Shown: positions 29,923 to 40,796, counted from the stretch's first letter. The stretch: DNA of 64,000 nt from Flaccisagitta enflata (GCA_965153355.1 OZ231128.1:7378001-7442000), one strand, 5' to 3'. Program-made: numbers and translations. Notes: generated by a model from the letters alone, not told the origin.

Positions 29923-29970
29923 TGTCGTTATCATCATCATTATCGTTATCATCATCATCGTCATCGTCAT

Positions 29971-30021
<51 letters not shown>

Positions 30022-30083
30022 TATCATTATCATCATCATCATCATTATCATTATCATCGTCATCCTCATCCTCATCCTCATCC

Positions 30084-30115
<32 letters not shown>

Positions 30116-30319
30116 GTCTTCGTCTTTTACTTCTTCTTTTCTATCTCCTCTTGTCCTTATTCTGCTTCTTTTTCTTCTTCTTCTTTTTCTTCTCCTTCTG
30201 CTCTTTCTTTTTCTTTTTCTTTTTCTTTTTCTTTTTCTTCTTCTTCTTCTTCTTCTTCTTCTTCTTCTTCTTCTTCTTCTTCTTCTTCTTCTTCTTCTTC
30301 TTCTTCTTCTTCTTCTTCT

Positions 30320-30353
<34 letters not shown>

Positions 30354-30360
30354 TTGCCTT
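29850..30360. repeat. (ATC)n then (TTC)n trinucleotide repeats
   Basis: ATC runs to 30115, then CTT-rich sequence with a pure TTC run from 30236 to 30342. Confidence 0.95.
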
Positions 30361-30575
30361 TTCTCCTTCCTGTATAATCTTCATCTTTTCAATTTTGAAA
30401 AAAAAAAGAGAAAAAATAATATTTTGCGTTTCCTGGCGAGGAAAGTAACAGCTTATTTCCTCGGGCAAGAGAACGAGCAAATTTCTATTATTACACCCGC
30501 CAAAAAAAAAAAAAAGAAAAAAAAAAAGTCAGGTGAGGGGGAAAAATCCACGTTTTGACAATTTTCTACTCGAGA

Positions 30576-30650
30576 GCATTACAGACCGACCAACGGACCC
30601 ATGAACTGAATGACGGACGGACACAGCCTCTTACGCGAGTACGCTTTAGC
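30576..30650 (-). mobile_element. diverged hairpin element 3' end
   Basis: CCGACCAACGGACCC, then GACGGACGGACACAGCCTCTTA and a decayed stem. Confidence 0.35.
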
Positions 30651-30694
30651 AACCTGATAGAGTTGTAGGTAGTTGTGTATTACATTTACAATTA

Positions 30695-31141
30695 CAGGGT
30701 CATTCATCTCAAATGGCAAAAAGAAATAAGCTTTTACCACAAGATGCATACTCTGACAGGTTTGAAACTTTTTTTTGAAATTATGTTTGACCCTGTTTGT
30801 ATAAAGATGTATTTGGTCTTAGTTGAAAAGTTTGGCTACAACATCTAAGCTCAATTTAACATTTTTTTTTTGCGATAACTATTCTTGCTTAGATTGCAGT
30901 TGTCTTTGAACCTATTTACAGACAAGTTTCAGATTGGCCTGAAATTGAAAAGAAATAAGAAGATAATCAAATTGTGCCTCTGTTGAGACTAATTAAGCAT
31001 TTGTAGCTCAAACTGTTTAAAAATGAAACTAATTTACCAAATGATTACTTTACACACAAAAAAACTTTATGTTGCTAATACTCGTTTTACTTCAAATTGA
31101 TGTTGGGGCCAAACTATTCAACCCAGACCAAAAAATTTTAC

Positions 31142-31183
<42 letters not shown>

Positions 31184-31280
31184 ATATAATACTTCAGGAA
31201 AAAAAAGTTTCCCAGCAACCAGATGATACATCTTGGAGTAAAAGCTTTATACTATTCGCCATTTGAGTTGAATGACCCTG
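30695..31280. mobile_element. mariner-type MITE, 586 bp
   Basis: CAGGGTCATTCATCTCAAA and the inverted TTTGAGTTGAATGACCCTG lie directly inside TA on both sides. A poly-A run (31142-31179) is internal. No transposase frame. Confidence 0.75.
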
Positions 31281-31317
31281 TATGATCAGTAATGCAATGT
31301 CGCTATTTTTTCCCTGT

Positions 31318-31520
31318 CCTAATCTTGCCTTGTCCTTGTCCTGCCTTGTCCTTTTCTTGTTTTATCCTTGTCTTGCCTTGTCCTGTCTTGCGTTACCATG
31401 TCCCTTCTTGTCATGTCCTTGTCCTGCTTGGTCCTTTTTCAGACTTGTCCTTGTCCTGCCTTGTCCTTGTCCTGACTTGTCCTTGTCCTGCCATGTCCTT
31501 CTCTCACCTTCTCCTTATCT
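31318..31520. repeat. TTGTCCTTGTCCTGCC minisatellite
   Basis: Irregular 6- and 10-bp units of CTTGTC and CCTGCCTTGTC. Confidence 0.8.
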
Positions 31521-31764
31521 TGTCCTGATGGTAAAAAAGATAGAAAAGAGGAAAGCGTTATATTAAAGCCAAAAAAGCACCATCGCTGGAAGGGCTCCGT
31601 AACAGGTGTAACACAATTATTGGAACTAGATCAAGAAAACTTAATTAATTCAATTCTTTTTTACAATGTCAAGCTTATTCTTTACAAATACAAAAATATA
31701 TGTGTCTAAATGTACCTTCTGGTTGATTTTAGTAGTTTTAATTCATTCCAGTTTGCCATTTTTA

Positions 31765-31913
31765 TTTTTCAGATGCGTCATCGCATCTCTATAAGAGGGT
31801 CTGTCCGTCCGTCCGTTCGTCCGTCCGTCCGTCCGTCCGTCCGTCCGTCCGTCCGTTAAGCCTCTTCTAATATCACGCAGATGACGCATCTAGTTGCCCG
31901 ATCGGGCTTGTTT
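31765..31913 (+). mobile_element. hairpin element, ATGCG-TCAT subtype, shortest full copy
   Basis: It starts CAGATGCGTCATCGCATCT then CTATAAGAGGGTCTGTCC, and has a (GTCC)n interior. It ends ATGACGCATCTAG, TTGCCCGATCGGGCTTGTTT. The loop TCAT, different from the TCCT of other copies, reappears reverse-complemented at the distal end. Confidence 0.8.
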
Positions 31914-32369
31914 AATCTGCAATCTGAAAAAAAGAAAAGTTTTAACTTGAAAATAAGCATCAACTTTGGAAGAGTGCTGTACCTGAACAAATTGAGCTAC
32001 AATACCCAGATTGGTTGCATTTGAAAGAATATAAACAACTCTTTAAAATGAGACCAATCTGGTTATGGTAGCTTTGTTTGTTTTGATTTTATAGTGTTTC
32101 AAAGTTGTGTGAATTTTATGGTGATTTTCTAATAATTTTGATAAAACACGTCTCAACTGTTTTAATCGTAACTTGACTTTGCCTAAACCAAAATTGACAA
32201 AATTCATGATCAAAATAAAGATTTTTTAATCCTCTACCTGATGGTGAAAACTTTTTATCAATATCTATTGTGATTAGAAAAATGAAGACAAATTTCAATG
32301 ATGCGTGAGTTTGTAATGAATAAGAGGTAAAATCCAAACAAATAAGCAATTGGCTTTAAAACATGGTAT
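31914..32369. other. AT-rich stretch left of the Penelope-like element
   Basis: No gene was seen; part may be the outer repeat of the Penelope-like element. Confidence 0.3.
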
Positions 32370-32406
32370 TGTCTGACTAGTTTCGCTTTTCAGCTCTTCA
32401 GAGACA
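32370..32406 (-). ncRNA. hammerhead ribozyme motif of a Penelope-like element
   Basis: On the minus strand the stem I strands TGTCT and AGACA pair perfectly. The core CTGAAGA fits CUGANGA, stem II is GCT-GAAA-AGC, then GAAA, then a two-base-pair stem III (AC-TA-GT) and the cleavage-site C before AGACA. All invariant hammerhead core positions are present, and the very short stem III is typical of ribozymes described in Penelope-like elements. It lies about 310 bp downstream of the element's stop codon, where the repeated end (pLTR) is expected. The activity is an inference from structure only. Confidence 0.75.
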
Positions 32407-32717
32407 GTTCTAGGCAAAAGAGAAAGATAAAATGGTTAAATCATTGTAGAAATGACACTGTATCACTACAAAATGAGATAAATCCATAAAATTCGAAAAT
32501 GACTGCAAAATGCATCAAAAAATCTTCCAGAGATCTCTTGGAAAAGGAGGAAAATGGTTGAATGAGAATTCAAAAAACCACCGACCGTTAATATGAGGGA
32601 AAAGAGCATCAAATTTCAGAAATAAATGATCATTTCATCACAGATGTCGCCTCAAAATTTTTTAACGGAAAAATTGTCATTTTGTCCAAAAAAAAAAAAA
32701 GAAAATGACTGTGTGTA

Positions 32718-33413
32718 TCAAAGTTTCAATACATTGAGTCTAGGTTGGTAACGCTTAATGAATAAAGTTTCATAGGACAGTATGGTCTGACTATCTCGAG
32801 AATTGTCATGAATTTTAAAAAAAGGCGTGAAAACAAAATTTCCATTTCCACATTTCGAAACGTGCTCATGCACGCCTTGAGTAAATTTTTTATTTTCAAT
32901 CGCAATTCGATAGTCTCCGCAGCGATCTCGTACTTCACGCTCCGTCTTACCAATATAGTTATCACCGCATCCACTACAAGTCAGTGCATAGATAACGTTT
33001 CGTGTGTCGCACGTAAAGTTATGACGGATTTCAAAGGGCGAAGTAGCTCCTTTAAATGTAATGGTAGTGCACTCTTGCAAATAGTCACAACATTTGCAAG
33101 GCCGGCCGCGCGTTGTCCCTCGATTTGGATCTTTTTTACACGGTAGTACACTGCCTTTAACGCGATCAGTCCGAGAATCGAAACGAGGTTTGAAAAGGAG
33201 TGATTTCAAATTACGGGGTTGACGACGTGCTGCAACGATGGATTTGTCTTTCATGACTTTACCCATTCTTTCACTTGGCGCAAGAATGTCGAGTCCCCGT
33301 CGAACTGTATCGAGAACATCAGGATTAGCGCAGTTATAAGTATAAGTAAATGGGATTGTTGTTGCGTTATCAGAAGCTGAATCTGCATCTGAAGATATAG
33401 ATTTTATGGCCAT
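32718..33413 (-). CDS. Penelope-like retroelement, C-terminal part with GIY-YIG endonuclease
   Basis: The 231-codon frame reads ARRQPRNLKSLLFKPR (the arginine-proline linker after the reverse transcriptase thumb, about residues 61-77), then a CKCC zinc-binding motif (about 106-109). The GIY-YIG nuclease domain follows, NVIYALTCSGCGDNYIGKT, with the R of VRDRCGDYR and a GVHEHV motif after it. It ends LFIKRYQPRLNVLKL. The upstream codon is a stop and the reverse transcriptase fingers and palm are missing, so the copy is 5'-truncated, the usual state of these elements. The nuclease would nick DNA for target-primed reverse transcription. The residual frame is uninterrupted. Confidence 0.85.
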   Translation of the reverse strand: MAIKSISSDADSASDNATTIPFTYTYNCANPDVLDTVRRGLDILAPSERMGKVMKDKSIVAARRQPRNLKSLLFKPRFDSRTDRVKGSVLPCKKDPNRGTTRGRPCKCCDYLQECTTITFKGATSPFEIRHNFTCDTRNVIYALTCSGCGDNYIGKTEREVRDRCGDYRIAIENKKFTQGVHEHVSKCGNGNFVFTPFFKIHDNSRDSQTILSYETLFIKRYQPRLNVLKL

Positions 33414-33469
33414 TTATCTGAGTTCGAATAATTGTGTTACACCTGTTACTACGGAGTCCGTAGTGGTTA

Positions 33470-33850
33470 ACTGGGTTGTTTTTCAGGTTGGTTAACTGGG
33501 TTGTTTGGTTGCGTTGGTTAACTGGGTTGTTTGGTCAGGTTGATCAGCTGGGTCGTTTGGTTGGGTTGGTTAACTGGGTTGTTTGTTGTGGTTGGTTGAC
33601 TGGAGGGGTTGTCGCATTGGGCGTATCATCTAAATACCATCAAGATATTCCCTATGTAATATCTTGATAATTTTCCCAATGCCACAACCCCTTTAGTTGT
33701 TTTTTTATGGTTGGCTAACTGGGTTGTTTTGTTAGGTTGGTAAACCGGGTTGTTTGGTTTGGTTGATTGACTGAGTTTTTTGGTTGGGTTGGTTTACTGG
33801 GTTGTTTGGTTGGGTTGGTTAACTGGGTTGTTTGATTAGGTTTAGTTAGG
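33470..33850. repeat. GGTTAACTGGGTTGTTTGGTT minisatellite
   Basis: Units of about 26 bp on both sides of the fold-back insertion at 33604-33692. Confidence 0.75.
33604..33692. mobile_element. fold-back insertion, 89 bp
   Basis: AGGGGTTGTCGCATTGGG at the left and CCCAATGCCACAACCCCT at the right are inverted. Inner ATCAAGATATT and AATATCTTGAT form a second stem. It interrupts the minisatellite. Confidence 0.65.
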
Positions 33851-33954
33851 TAACTGCATGTGTCATCACATGGAGGAACTTCCCTTAATCCCGATTCTCT
33901 TTTCCTTCTGGTTCACATTCTTTGTTCATCCTTAGACCAAACCAAATCGGCAAG

Positions 33955-34340
33955 GAGGAAAAAGGAAAAAAAGAAAAAGAAATGGAAAAAAGAAAAGGGA
34001 AGGAGGAAAAAAAAAGAAGAGGGAAAAGAAGAGAAAAGAGAAAAAGAAGTGGAGAAAGTAGTGGAAAAAGAAGTGGAAAAAAATGTGAAAAAGAAAAAGA
34101 AGAGGAAGAAGAAAACAAGGAAAAAAGAAAGAAAAAAAAAGGATAAAAAAAGAAAGAAAGAGGAAATAAGGGAGGAGGAAAACAAAACCAGAAAAAGAAA
34201 TAAGAAAAATGGGGCTGGAGAAAGGACAAGGGAGGAAAGAAAAAAAAAAAGAAAAAAGAAAGAAAAAAAAAAAAAAAAAAGAAACAACAAAGGAGGAAAG
34301 AAAAAAAAGAAAAAAAAAAGAGAATAGGAAAAACGAAAAG
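33955..34340. repeat. long polypurine (AAG/A-rich) tract
   Basis: On the minus strand it is a 385-bp pyrimidine tract leading to TTTGGTCTAAG and a short frame MNKECEPEGKENRD, stop. It may serve as the polypyrimidine tract of a terminal exon (about 33885-33935), but this is weak. Confidence 0.5.
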
Positions 34341-34369
34341 GAGAAAAAAAAAGGGAAACCCTAAAGAAG

Positions 34370-34655
34370 GAAAAACAGAAGTAGGTGGATTACGCAGTTA
34401 AAGAGAATACAAACAGATTCAGAAGTCTGTGGAATCAAACGTACAGTAGTTGGTGGAAAACACAGTTAAAGAGGATACGGACTGATTCAGAAGTAGGTGG
34501 ATTACGCAGTTAAAGAGAATACAAACAGATTCAGAATTGGACGTACGAATCAAACGTATAGTAGTTGGTGAAAAACACAGTTAAAGAGAGTACGGACTGA
34601 TTCAGAAGTAGGTGGATCATGCAGTTAAAGAGAGAATACGGACAGATGTTCAGAA
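34370..34655. repeat. minisatellite, about 60-bp units in a 120-bp alternating pattern
   Basis: CAGTTAAAGAGAATACAAACAG and CAGTTAAAGAGGATACGGAC alternate with GAAGTAGGTGGATTACG. Confidence 0.7.
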
Positions 34656-35097
34656 GTCTGTGGTATCAAAGGAACAGAATGGAACTAGGCCGGATAGAAG
34701 ATCAATGCGATAGGCAGTCGCTTGTAATTGGACAGAATGGAAAGATGCGACTGGAAATTATAATGAGAAATATCTAAGAAGAAAACTTTAAAAAGTATGA
34801 AAAGTGGAACAATATCCCTCACTATACCCAAACTGAAATAAATGGAAGAGGGCCTTGTGAACCCTCACTGACTAGTAAATACGCGCACCACTCCTAGTTT
34901 TCCATAAAATAGAATCTGAAATAGAATCTAAAATAGAGTCTTCTCAATCTAACCCAAAAGCAAACTGCTTACCAAAAGTAGTAAGGGGAATGATTGTTAC
35001 TTTATTAACTAAAATTCAACAAACCACCCGAGGGTAACATTGTCAAGAAACCATACCGAAGAGAATGGAGAAGAAGAGGGTGTATGGAATTAAAAAA
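34656..35097. other. unannotated stretch
   Basis: No supported gene, repeat or RNA was seen. Confidence 0.3.
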
Positions 35098-35326
35098 AAA
35101 AACACAACGAAAAACAGCCACGGACGGTTGGGCAGGGGCAGTACTACAAAAAATAAACTTAAAACATTACTGACACTCACACTTACCCATCTCAAACTGA
35201 CTTAAAACCCCATTGAAAGGCAAAAACGATGATGATTCAATAATGATATGTACATATGGCTGAATGGATGGACGGACGGACCGACACAGCATGGCGGAGA
35301 GTTGCGTGTCCGCGACAGAAAACAAA
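35098..35326 (-). mobile_element. hairpin element, GTTGCG subtype, diverged
   Basis: AACAGCCACGGACGGTTGGG, CAGGGGCAG at one end; GACACAGCATGGCGGAGAG and TTGCGTGTCCGCGACAGAAAA at the other. Confidence 0.5.
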
Positions 35327-35734
35327 CTGCGAAGTTTCTATGAGACCGTCATTGAGTGCGGGAACAACAAACCGACAGACTAACTAACATACAGATAGAC
35401 TAGTTTAAAGATAGTTTAAAGATAGCCAAAATTCCGGATAAAGAGACAGCTTAAGTAAAAGAGAACGTTTTTTTCGGTGGAAAGCTTAGCAGCATAATCT
35501 CATTAGAGATGGGCTTGAGGGTTCTCTTTTATCCTTGGGTACTTGACTACACATTTTCCTTATATTCTCAGTTCTGTTTTGTACCTTCTTCGTTACATCA
35601 TGTATCATTTTACTCTGTCATTTTATTTATGATTTGCACTCACCTAAGATAGGTAACCTATCACATTACATGAGAGTTGGGCAACATCACTACCCAAATA
35701 ACATTACATTATTTATATTTCTACTTGTTTTTCA

Positions 35735-36063
35735 CAGGGGTGTATAAAGTTGAGTATTCCCCCCCCCGGTGGGGGGGGGGAATAAAATCAAAGGGTTTGG
35801 AGATAGGGAAGAAAATCAAAAGTTTGAAAAAAAGAAAAAAGAAAATTTTTGAAGATCTAACACTTTTAGTAGTACCAAAAGGTAAAATACAATTACTACA
35901 ACACAATTTAACACTGTTTAAACCTAAAATGTACTGTTTTATAGCTTTGAGGGGAAGAAAATCAAAGATTTTGTAACACGACGCAACGCGTCGCGGGGAA
36001 GAAAATCAAAGGCAGGGGGGGGGGGGAATAAAATCAAAAGCCGCTCAACTATATACACCCCTG
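35735..36063. mobile_element. hAT-like MITE, copy 2, with perfect 8-bp target duplication
   Basis: CAGGGGTGTATAAAGTTGA and TCAACTATATACACCCCTG are inverted. GTTTTTCA flanks both sides exactly (35727-35734, 36064-36071). The interior resembles 16438-16750. Confidence 0.85.
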
Positions 36064-36192
36064 GTTTTTCAACTTTTTAAAATCGTTTTCATTCTCGTGT
36101 CGTGAAAATGACGGTATGGCACTTGACATTTCATCTGGTGGTTGTTGTTGTTGATGTTGTTACTTTGTTGTTTTTTGTTGTTGTTTGTGTTT

Positions 36193-36366
36193 TGTTTTTG
36201 TGTTTGTTTTTGTTTTTGTTTTTGTTTTTGTTTTTGTTTTTGTTTTTGTTTTTTGTTTTTTTTGTTTTTGTTTTTGTTTTTGTTTTTGTTTTTGTTTTGT
36301 TTTTGTTTTTGTTTTTGTTTTTGTTTTTGTTTTTGTTTTTGTTTTTGTTTTTGTTTTTGTTTTTTG
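36193..36366. repeat. (TTTTTG)n hexanucleotide repeat
   Basis: About 28 units of GTTTTT with two short interruptions. Confidence 0.95.
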
Positions 36367-36589
36367 GGGGATGATCAAAGGCAACTCATAAAAAGGTGTA
36401 CTTGATACGTCATATGCTACAGTACGATAGGAACAATAATGACAGTACAAAGAGGACCTCCCATAGCTTCACTGTTTGAATGAGGAACAATAAGCTTTGT
36501 TTTTTGTCTGAAAGCTGATGGTTCATGGCATTGAGTGAATATGAAATTCCAAACCAAGTGATTTGAAACAAAACTGACAGACGATTGCA

Positions 36590-36700
36590 TGAGGTATAAT
36601 AGCTCTCTTGGTAGAATACTGAACCTTATTATAGCAAGTTTGCTCTCTTCAGAGTTACAGGTTCAATTCCGGAGCAGTATGGGACTTTTTCTCATTTTAA
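36590..36700 (+). other. tRNA-like sequence (pseudogene or SINE head)
   Basis: TAGCTCTCTTGGTAGA fits the internal A box and GGTTCAATTCC fits the B box. CTGAA and TTCAG between them can pair as an anticodon stem with a 24-nt loop. The acceptor and D stems do not pair, so a functional tRNA is unlikely. Confidence 0.35.
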
Positions 36701-36959
36701 TCAACAGTTACAGCTAGAAGTACAAACTATTATCACTGAAAGCTCTTACCCATTAGCTTTCAGAAAAACCATAGTTGGAGCTACAGGAAATGACCCTCCA
36801 TCTGAGGTCTAAATGCACCCATCGCACTGTAATTGTAACGCGCATTTCAAGGGTCATAATCTTGGTTGACCTATCCGTATTTTGACAAGTCTGTCCTTGT
36901 TTCTCATTTGTTAACCTCCATTTCACGACTGCCCCCCCCCCAAATGACCGCCCCTGCCC

Positions 36960-37862
36960 AAACCGCACATGTAAGACCCCCCTACGCAAATCGTACATGT
37001 ACGACCCCCTGCCCAAACCAAATAGGAAAGACCCCCCTGCCCAAACCAAACACGTAAGACCCCCTGCCCAAACCGATCAGAAAAGACCCCCTGCCCAAAC
37101 CGCACACGAATTACCCCCTGCCCAAACCGCACACGTAAGACCCCCTGCCCAAACCGCACACGTAAGACCCCGTGTCCAAACCGCACACGTAAGACCCCCT
37201 ACCCAAACCGCACACGTAAGACCCCCTACCCAAACCGCACACGTAAGACCCCCTACCCAAACCGCACACGTAAGACCCCCTGCCCAAACCGCACACGTAA
37301 GACCCCGTGTCCAAACCGCACACGTAAGACCCCCTGCCCAAACCGCACACGTAAGACCCCCTGCCCAAACCGCACACGTAAGACCCCCTGCCCAAACCGC
37401 ACACGTAAGACCCCCTACCCAAACCGCACACGTAAGACCCCCTACCCAAACCGCACACGTAAGACCCCCTGCCCAAACCGCACACGTAAGACCCCGTGTC
37501 CAAACCGCACACGTAAGACCCCCTGCCCAAACCGCACACGTAAGACCCCCTGCCCAAACCGCACACGTAAGACCCCCTGCCCAAACCGCACACGTAAGAC
37601 CCCCTGTCCAAACCGCACACGTAAGACCCCCTGCCCAAACCGCACACGTAAGACCCCCTGCCCAAACCGCACACGTAAGACCCCCTGCCCAAACCGTACA
37701 CGTAAGGCCCCCTGCCCGAACCGCACACGTAAGACCCCCTACCCAAACCGCACACGTAAGACCCCCTGCTCAAACAGCACACATAAGACCCCCTGCCCAA
37801 ACCGCACACGTAAGACCCCCTGCCCAAACCGCACACGTAAGACCCCCTGCCCAAACCGAGAG
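36960..37862. repeat. 27-bp minisatellite with higher-order pattern
   Basis: About 32 units of CCCAAACCGCACACGTAAGA plus CCCCCTG. Variants CTGCCC, CTACCC and CGTGTCC recur in the same order, showing block duplications of several units. The 303-codon plus frame (QTAHVRPPA) and minus frames exist because 27 is a multiple of three. Confidence 0.9.
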
Positions 37863-37879
37863 GCACGAATTGGTTACAT

Positions 37880-38051
37880 TTTGGAGAAGGTCATCTCAAA
37901 TTTCATGATCTTCTCACTCTTCTTGATCTTCATGATCCTGATCTTCCCGCCTTCATTGATCCATAATTATTATGAGATAAGAACGGAGAAAAAAAACATG
38001 CTGATTCAGAAATATCACTTTGGCAAAGAGGATGAAAGAGAGAGAGAGACA

Positions 38052-38090
<39 letters not shown>
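37880..38090 (+). CDS. coding-like segment with a transmembrane helix
   Basis: The plus frame reads FMIFSLFLIFMILIFPPSL, HNYYEIRTEKKNMLIQKY, HFGKEDE, then an AC/GA repeat (THTH). A 19-residue hydrophobic helix followed by a charged part looks real and is not repetitive, but no good splice site closes either end. The minus strand is also open (INEGGKIRIMKIKKSEK). Confidence 0.3.
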
Positions 38091-38098
<8 letters not shown>

Positions 38099-38344
38099 AA
38101 CCATCGAAAATGTGTTGCCGACCGACCGACCATTTTGATTGGTTTATGAGACGCGTGCATACTACTAAAATTTGCCCACGAATACTGTTTGAATTCTGAA
38201 AATGTGTACAATTTCTAAAATGGCCATTCTTGCACTTTTTAAATATGCGTTTGAAAATGACTTGATATCTAAGAGAGATGAGTAAATGGTTTTCATCTCG
38301 ATCTCGGACAATTTTCTTTCCAACTTTGGAATAAACCATTAAAA

Positions 38345-38580
38345 AATCATCTTTTTTTTCTGTCCTTTTTTCTTTTCTTTTCTTTTTTTCCATTTTGTCG
38401 TTTCTTTTTATTATCTTTTTTTCATTTTGCGAATTGCGCGTAAAGCAGAGAAAATTGTCATCCTCTTTTTTTCTTTCTCTCGTTTCCTCACTTCGATTTT
38501 GTTCACCGACTTTCTCTTCTTTTTCTCCACCTTTTCTTACATCTTTTTCTTCTTTTTTTTCTTTCATCATCATCATCAGT

Positions 38581-38660
<80 letters not shown>

Positions 38661-38661
38661 G

Positions 38662-38694
<33 letters not shown>

Positions 38695-39226
38695 ATTTCT
38701 TCTTCTTCTTCTTCTTCTTCTTCTTCTTCTTCTTCTTCTTCTTCTTCTTCTTCTTCTTCTTCTTCTTCTTCTTCTTCTTCTTCTTCTTCTTCTTCTTCTT
38801 CTTCTTCTTTCTTCTTCTCCTTTTTCTTCTTCTTCTTCTTCTTCTTCTTCTTCTTCTTCTTCTTCTTCTTCTTCTTCTTCTTCTTCTTCTTCTTCTTCTC
38901 CTTCTCCTTCTTCTTCTTCTTCTTCTCATAATTCTTTTTCTCCCTCTTCTTCTTCCCCCTCTTCTTCTTCTTCTTTCTCTTCTCATCATTTTTCTTATTT
39001 TTCTTTCTGTTCTTCTTTCTGTTCAATTTCCTTTTCCTTTTCCTTTTCCTTTTCCTTTTCCTTTTCCTTTTCCTTTTCTTTTTCTTTTTCTTTTTCTTTT
39101 TCTTTTTCTTCCTCTTCTTTTTCTTCTTCTTCTTCTTCTTCTTCTTCTTCTTCTTCTTCTTCTTCTTCTTCTTCTTCTTCTTCTTCTTCTTCTTCTTCTT
39201 CTTCTTGTTCTTCTTGTTCTTCTTGT

Positions 39227-39264
<38 letters not shown>

Positions 39265-39290
39265 ACTTTCGCATCTTTCTGACATTGAAA
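38345..39290. repeat. giant pyrimidine-rich repeat block (ATC, TTC, TTTTCC)
   Basis: ATC run 38569-38694, TTC runs 38696-38900 and 39119-39205, TTTTCC run 39030-39080. A 437-codon minus frame crosses it (Lys/Glu/Asp runs) and ends in mixed-composition sequence (VYSKVGKKIVRDRDENHLL, 38290-38350). It may hold a low-complexity exon, but the frame could be chance. Confidence 0.8.
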
Positions 39291-39368
39291 CCTTTTTTGG
39301 AATCTGTTTTGTGAACGAGAAAGAAAAGAGAAATCGTCTGGAAACGAAATTCGGCGATGAAACGCTTC

Positions 39369-39785
39369 AAAAACACAAATTCGTTCACATGAATCTAGCT
39401 GTGTTTAAACTAACACAAATGAGTTCACATGAATCTAGCAGTGTTTAAACTAACACAAATGTATTCACATGACTCTAGCTGTGTTCAAACTAACACAAAT
39501 GAGTTCACATGACTCTAGCCGTGTTTATACTAACACAAATGAGTTCACATGAATCTAGCTGTGTTTAAACACAAATGTATTTACAAGAATCGAGCTGTGT
39601 TTAAACTAACACAAATAAGTTCACATGACTCTAGCCGTGTTTATACTAAAACAAATGAGTTCACATGAATCTAGCTGTGTTTAAACACAAATGTATTTAC
39701 ATGAATCTAGCTGTGTTTAAACTGACACGACTGCGGTCACATGAATCTAGCTGTTTAATCTAAAACAAATGAGTTCACATGACTC
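39369..39785. repeat. 40-bp minisatellite, left part
   Basis: Units of TTCACATGAATCTAGCTGTG, TTTAAACTAACACAAATGAG. The array resumes at 40833, after two insertions. Confidence 0.8.
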
Positions 39786-40593
39786 CAGGCCTGAGCTATA
39801 TAGCATTTTTGTCAACTATACAATACCAATACAATACTTTCAAGTATTGGGACAATACAATACAATAACAATACAATACAATATCCATTCAAATTGTATA
39901 CAATATATTATCATAGCATACAATACGATACAATATATATATGATTTTACACAGTTTTAATAACAAGTAATAAGTAGTAATGTATATTAAACTAATCATA
40001 GTTAGATGATATACTATATTTTTTTCTACACTTATCTATTTGTTTCTTTTTTTGTTTAGATCTGATTCTGTTTTTTTTTCTATTTTCTTTTATTTGTTTG
40101 TTTGTTTGTGTTTTTCATTATCTTTCTCTGTCTCTTTCTCTCTCTCCTGTAGATTCTTTGTTTTCTTCCTCTTCTTCCTTTTCATCCTTCCAACTTCTGA
40201 CCACTGATTTTCTTTCATAGATTTTTATTCCTCTTCTTCTTCTTTGTCTATATTTCCAACCCACCTAATCTGTCATAAGTTCTTCTTCCTCTTCCTCTTT
40301 GCATCCCTTACCCACTTTTACTTTCAGCAAAACCTCCTCTTCTCCTTTTATCTCTCAATTTCTCCACTTCTTTTGTTCTCCCTCAGACCTAGCAATGCTT
40401 TTCCTCTTCCTCTTCATCTCCTTCAGTCTTTCTCTCATATATTCACTTTCTTCAGATCAGCTTTTTTCATAATATTGTATAGTATTGTATTGTATTGATA
40501 AAATAACAAAATAAACTACAAGTATTTGGAAAACCCAATACACAAGAATATTGTAAACCCAATACCAATAGCCAATACAATCGCTTAGGCCTG
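39786..40593. mobile_element. hAT-like non-autonomous element with perfect target duplication
   Basis: Termini CAGGCCTGAGC and GCTTAGGCCTG are inverted. CATGACTC flanks both sides (39778-39785, 40594-40601) and is itself part of the minisatellite unit. The interior has ATACAATACCAATACAATAC tracts and CT-rich filler, as in 8648-9632. No transposase frame. Confidence 0.85.
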
Positions 40594-40621
40594 CATGACT
40601 CTAGCTGTGGTGATACTTGCA

Positions 40622-40796
40622 AACAAGGCCGGATACACGGCCATCAGTTGCGGACGGGTGGGCAGGGGCTTCCCACTTTTCAACTCAATCATTATGGACC
40701 GACGAACACTTTTCGACTCGTGTTCACGGACGGACGGACCGACCGACGGACGGACGGACAAAGCCTCTTATAGAGTTGCGTGTCCGCAACTAAAAA
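40622..40796 (-). mobile_element. hairpin element, GTTGCG subtype, full copy
   Basis: It starts AACAAGGCCGGATACACGGCC, ATCAGTTGCGGACGGGTGGGC. It ends CCTCTTATAGAGTTGCGTGTCC and GCAACTAAAAA. It is nearly the reverse complement of 8918-9109, and sits in the minisatellite just right of the hAT-like element. Confidence 0.8.

Noticed and set aside
33860-34327. 155-codon Lys/Glu-rich plus frame
   Set aside because: It is the translation of a polypurine tract with no domain.
36997-37908. 303-codon plus frame and 251-codon minus frame of 9-residue repeats
   Set aside because: The DNA period is 27 bp, so every phase stays open; no start, splice site or non-repeat domain supports coding.
37953-39266. 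437-codon acidic/basic minus frame as a gene
   Set aside because: Most of it is GAA/GAT/AAG repeat. Only the last part (VYSKVGKKIVRDRDENHLL onward) looks like protein, and no boundary could be set.
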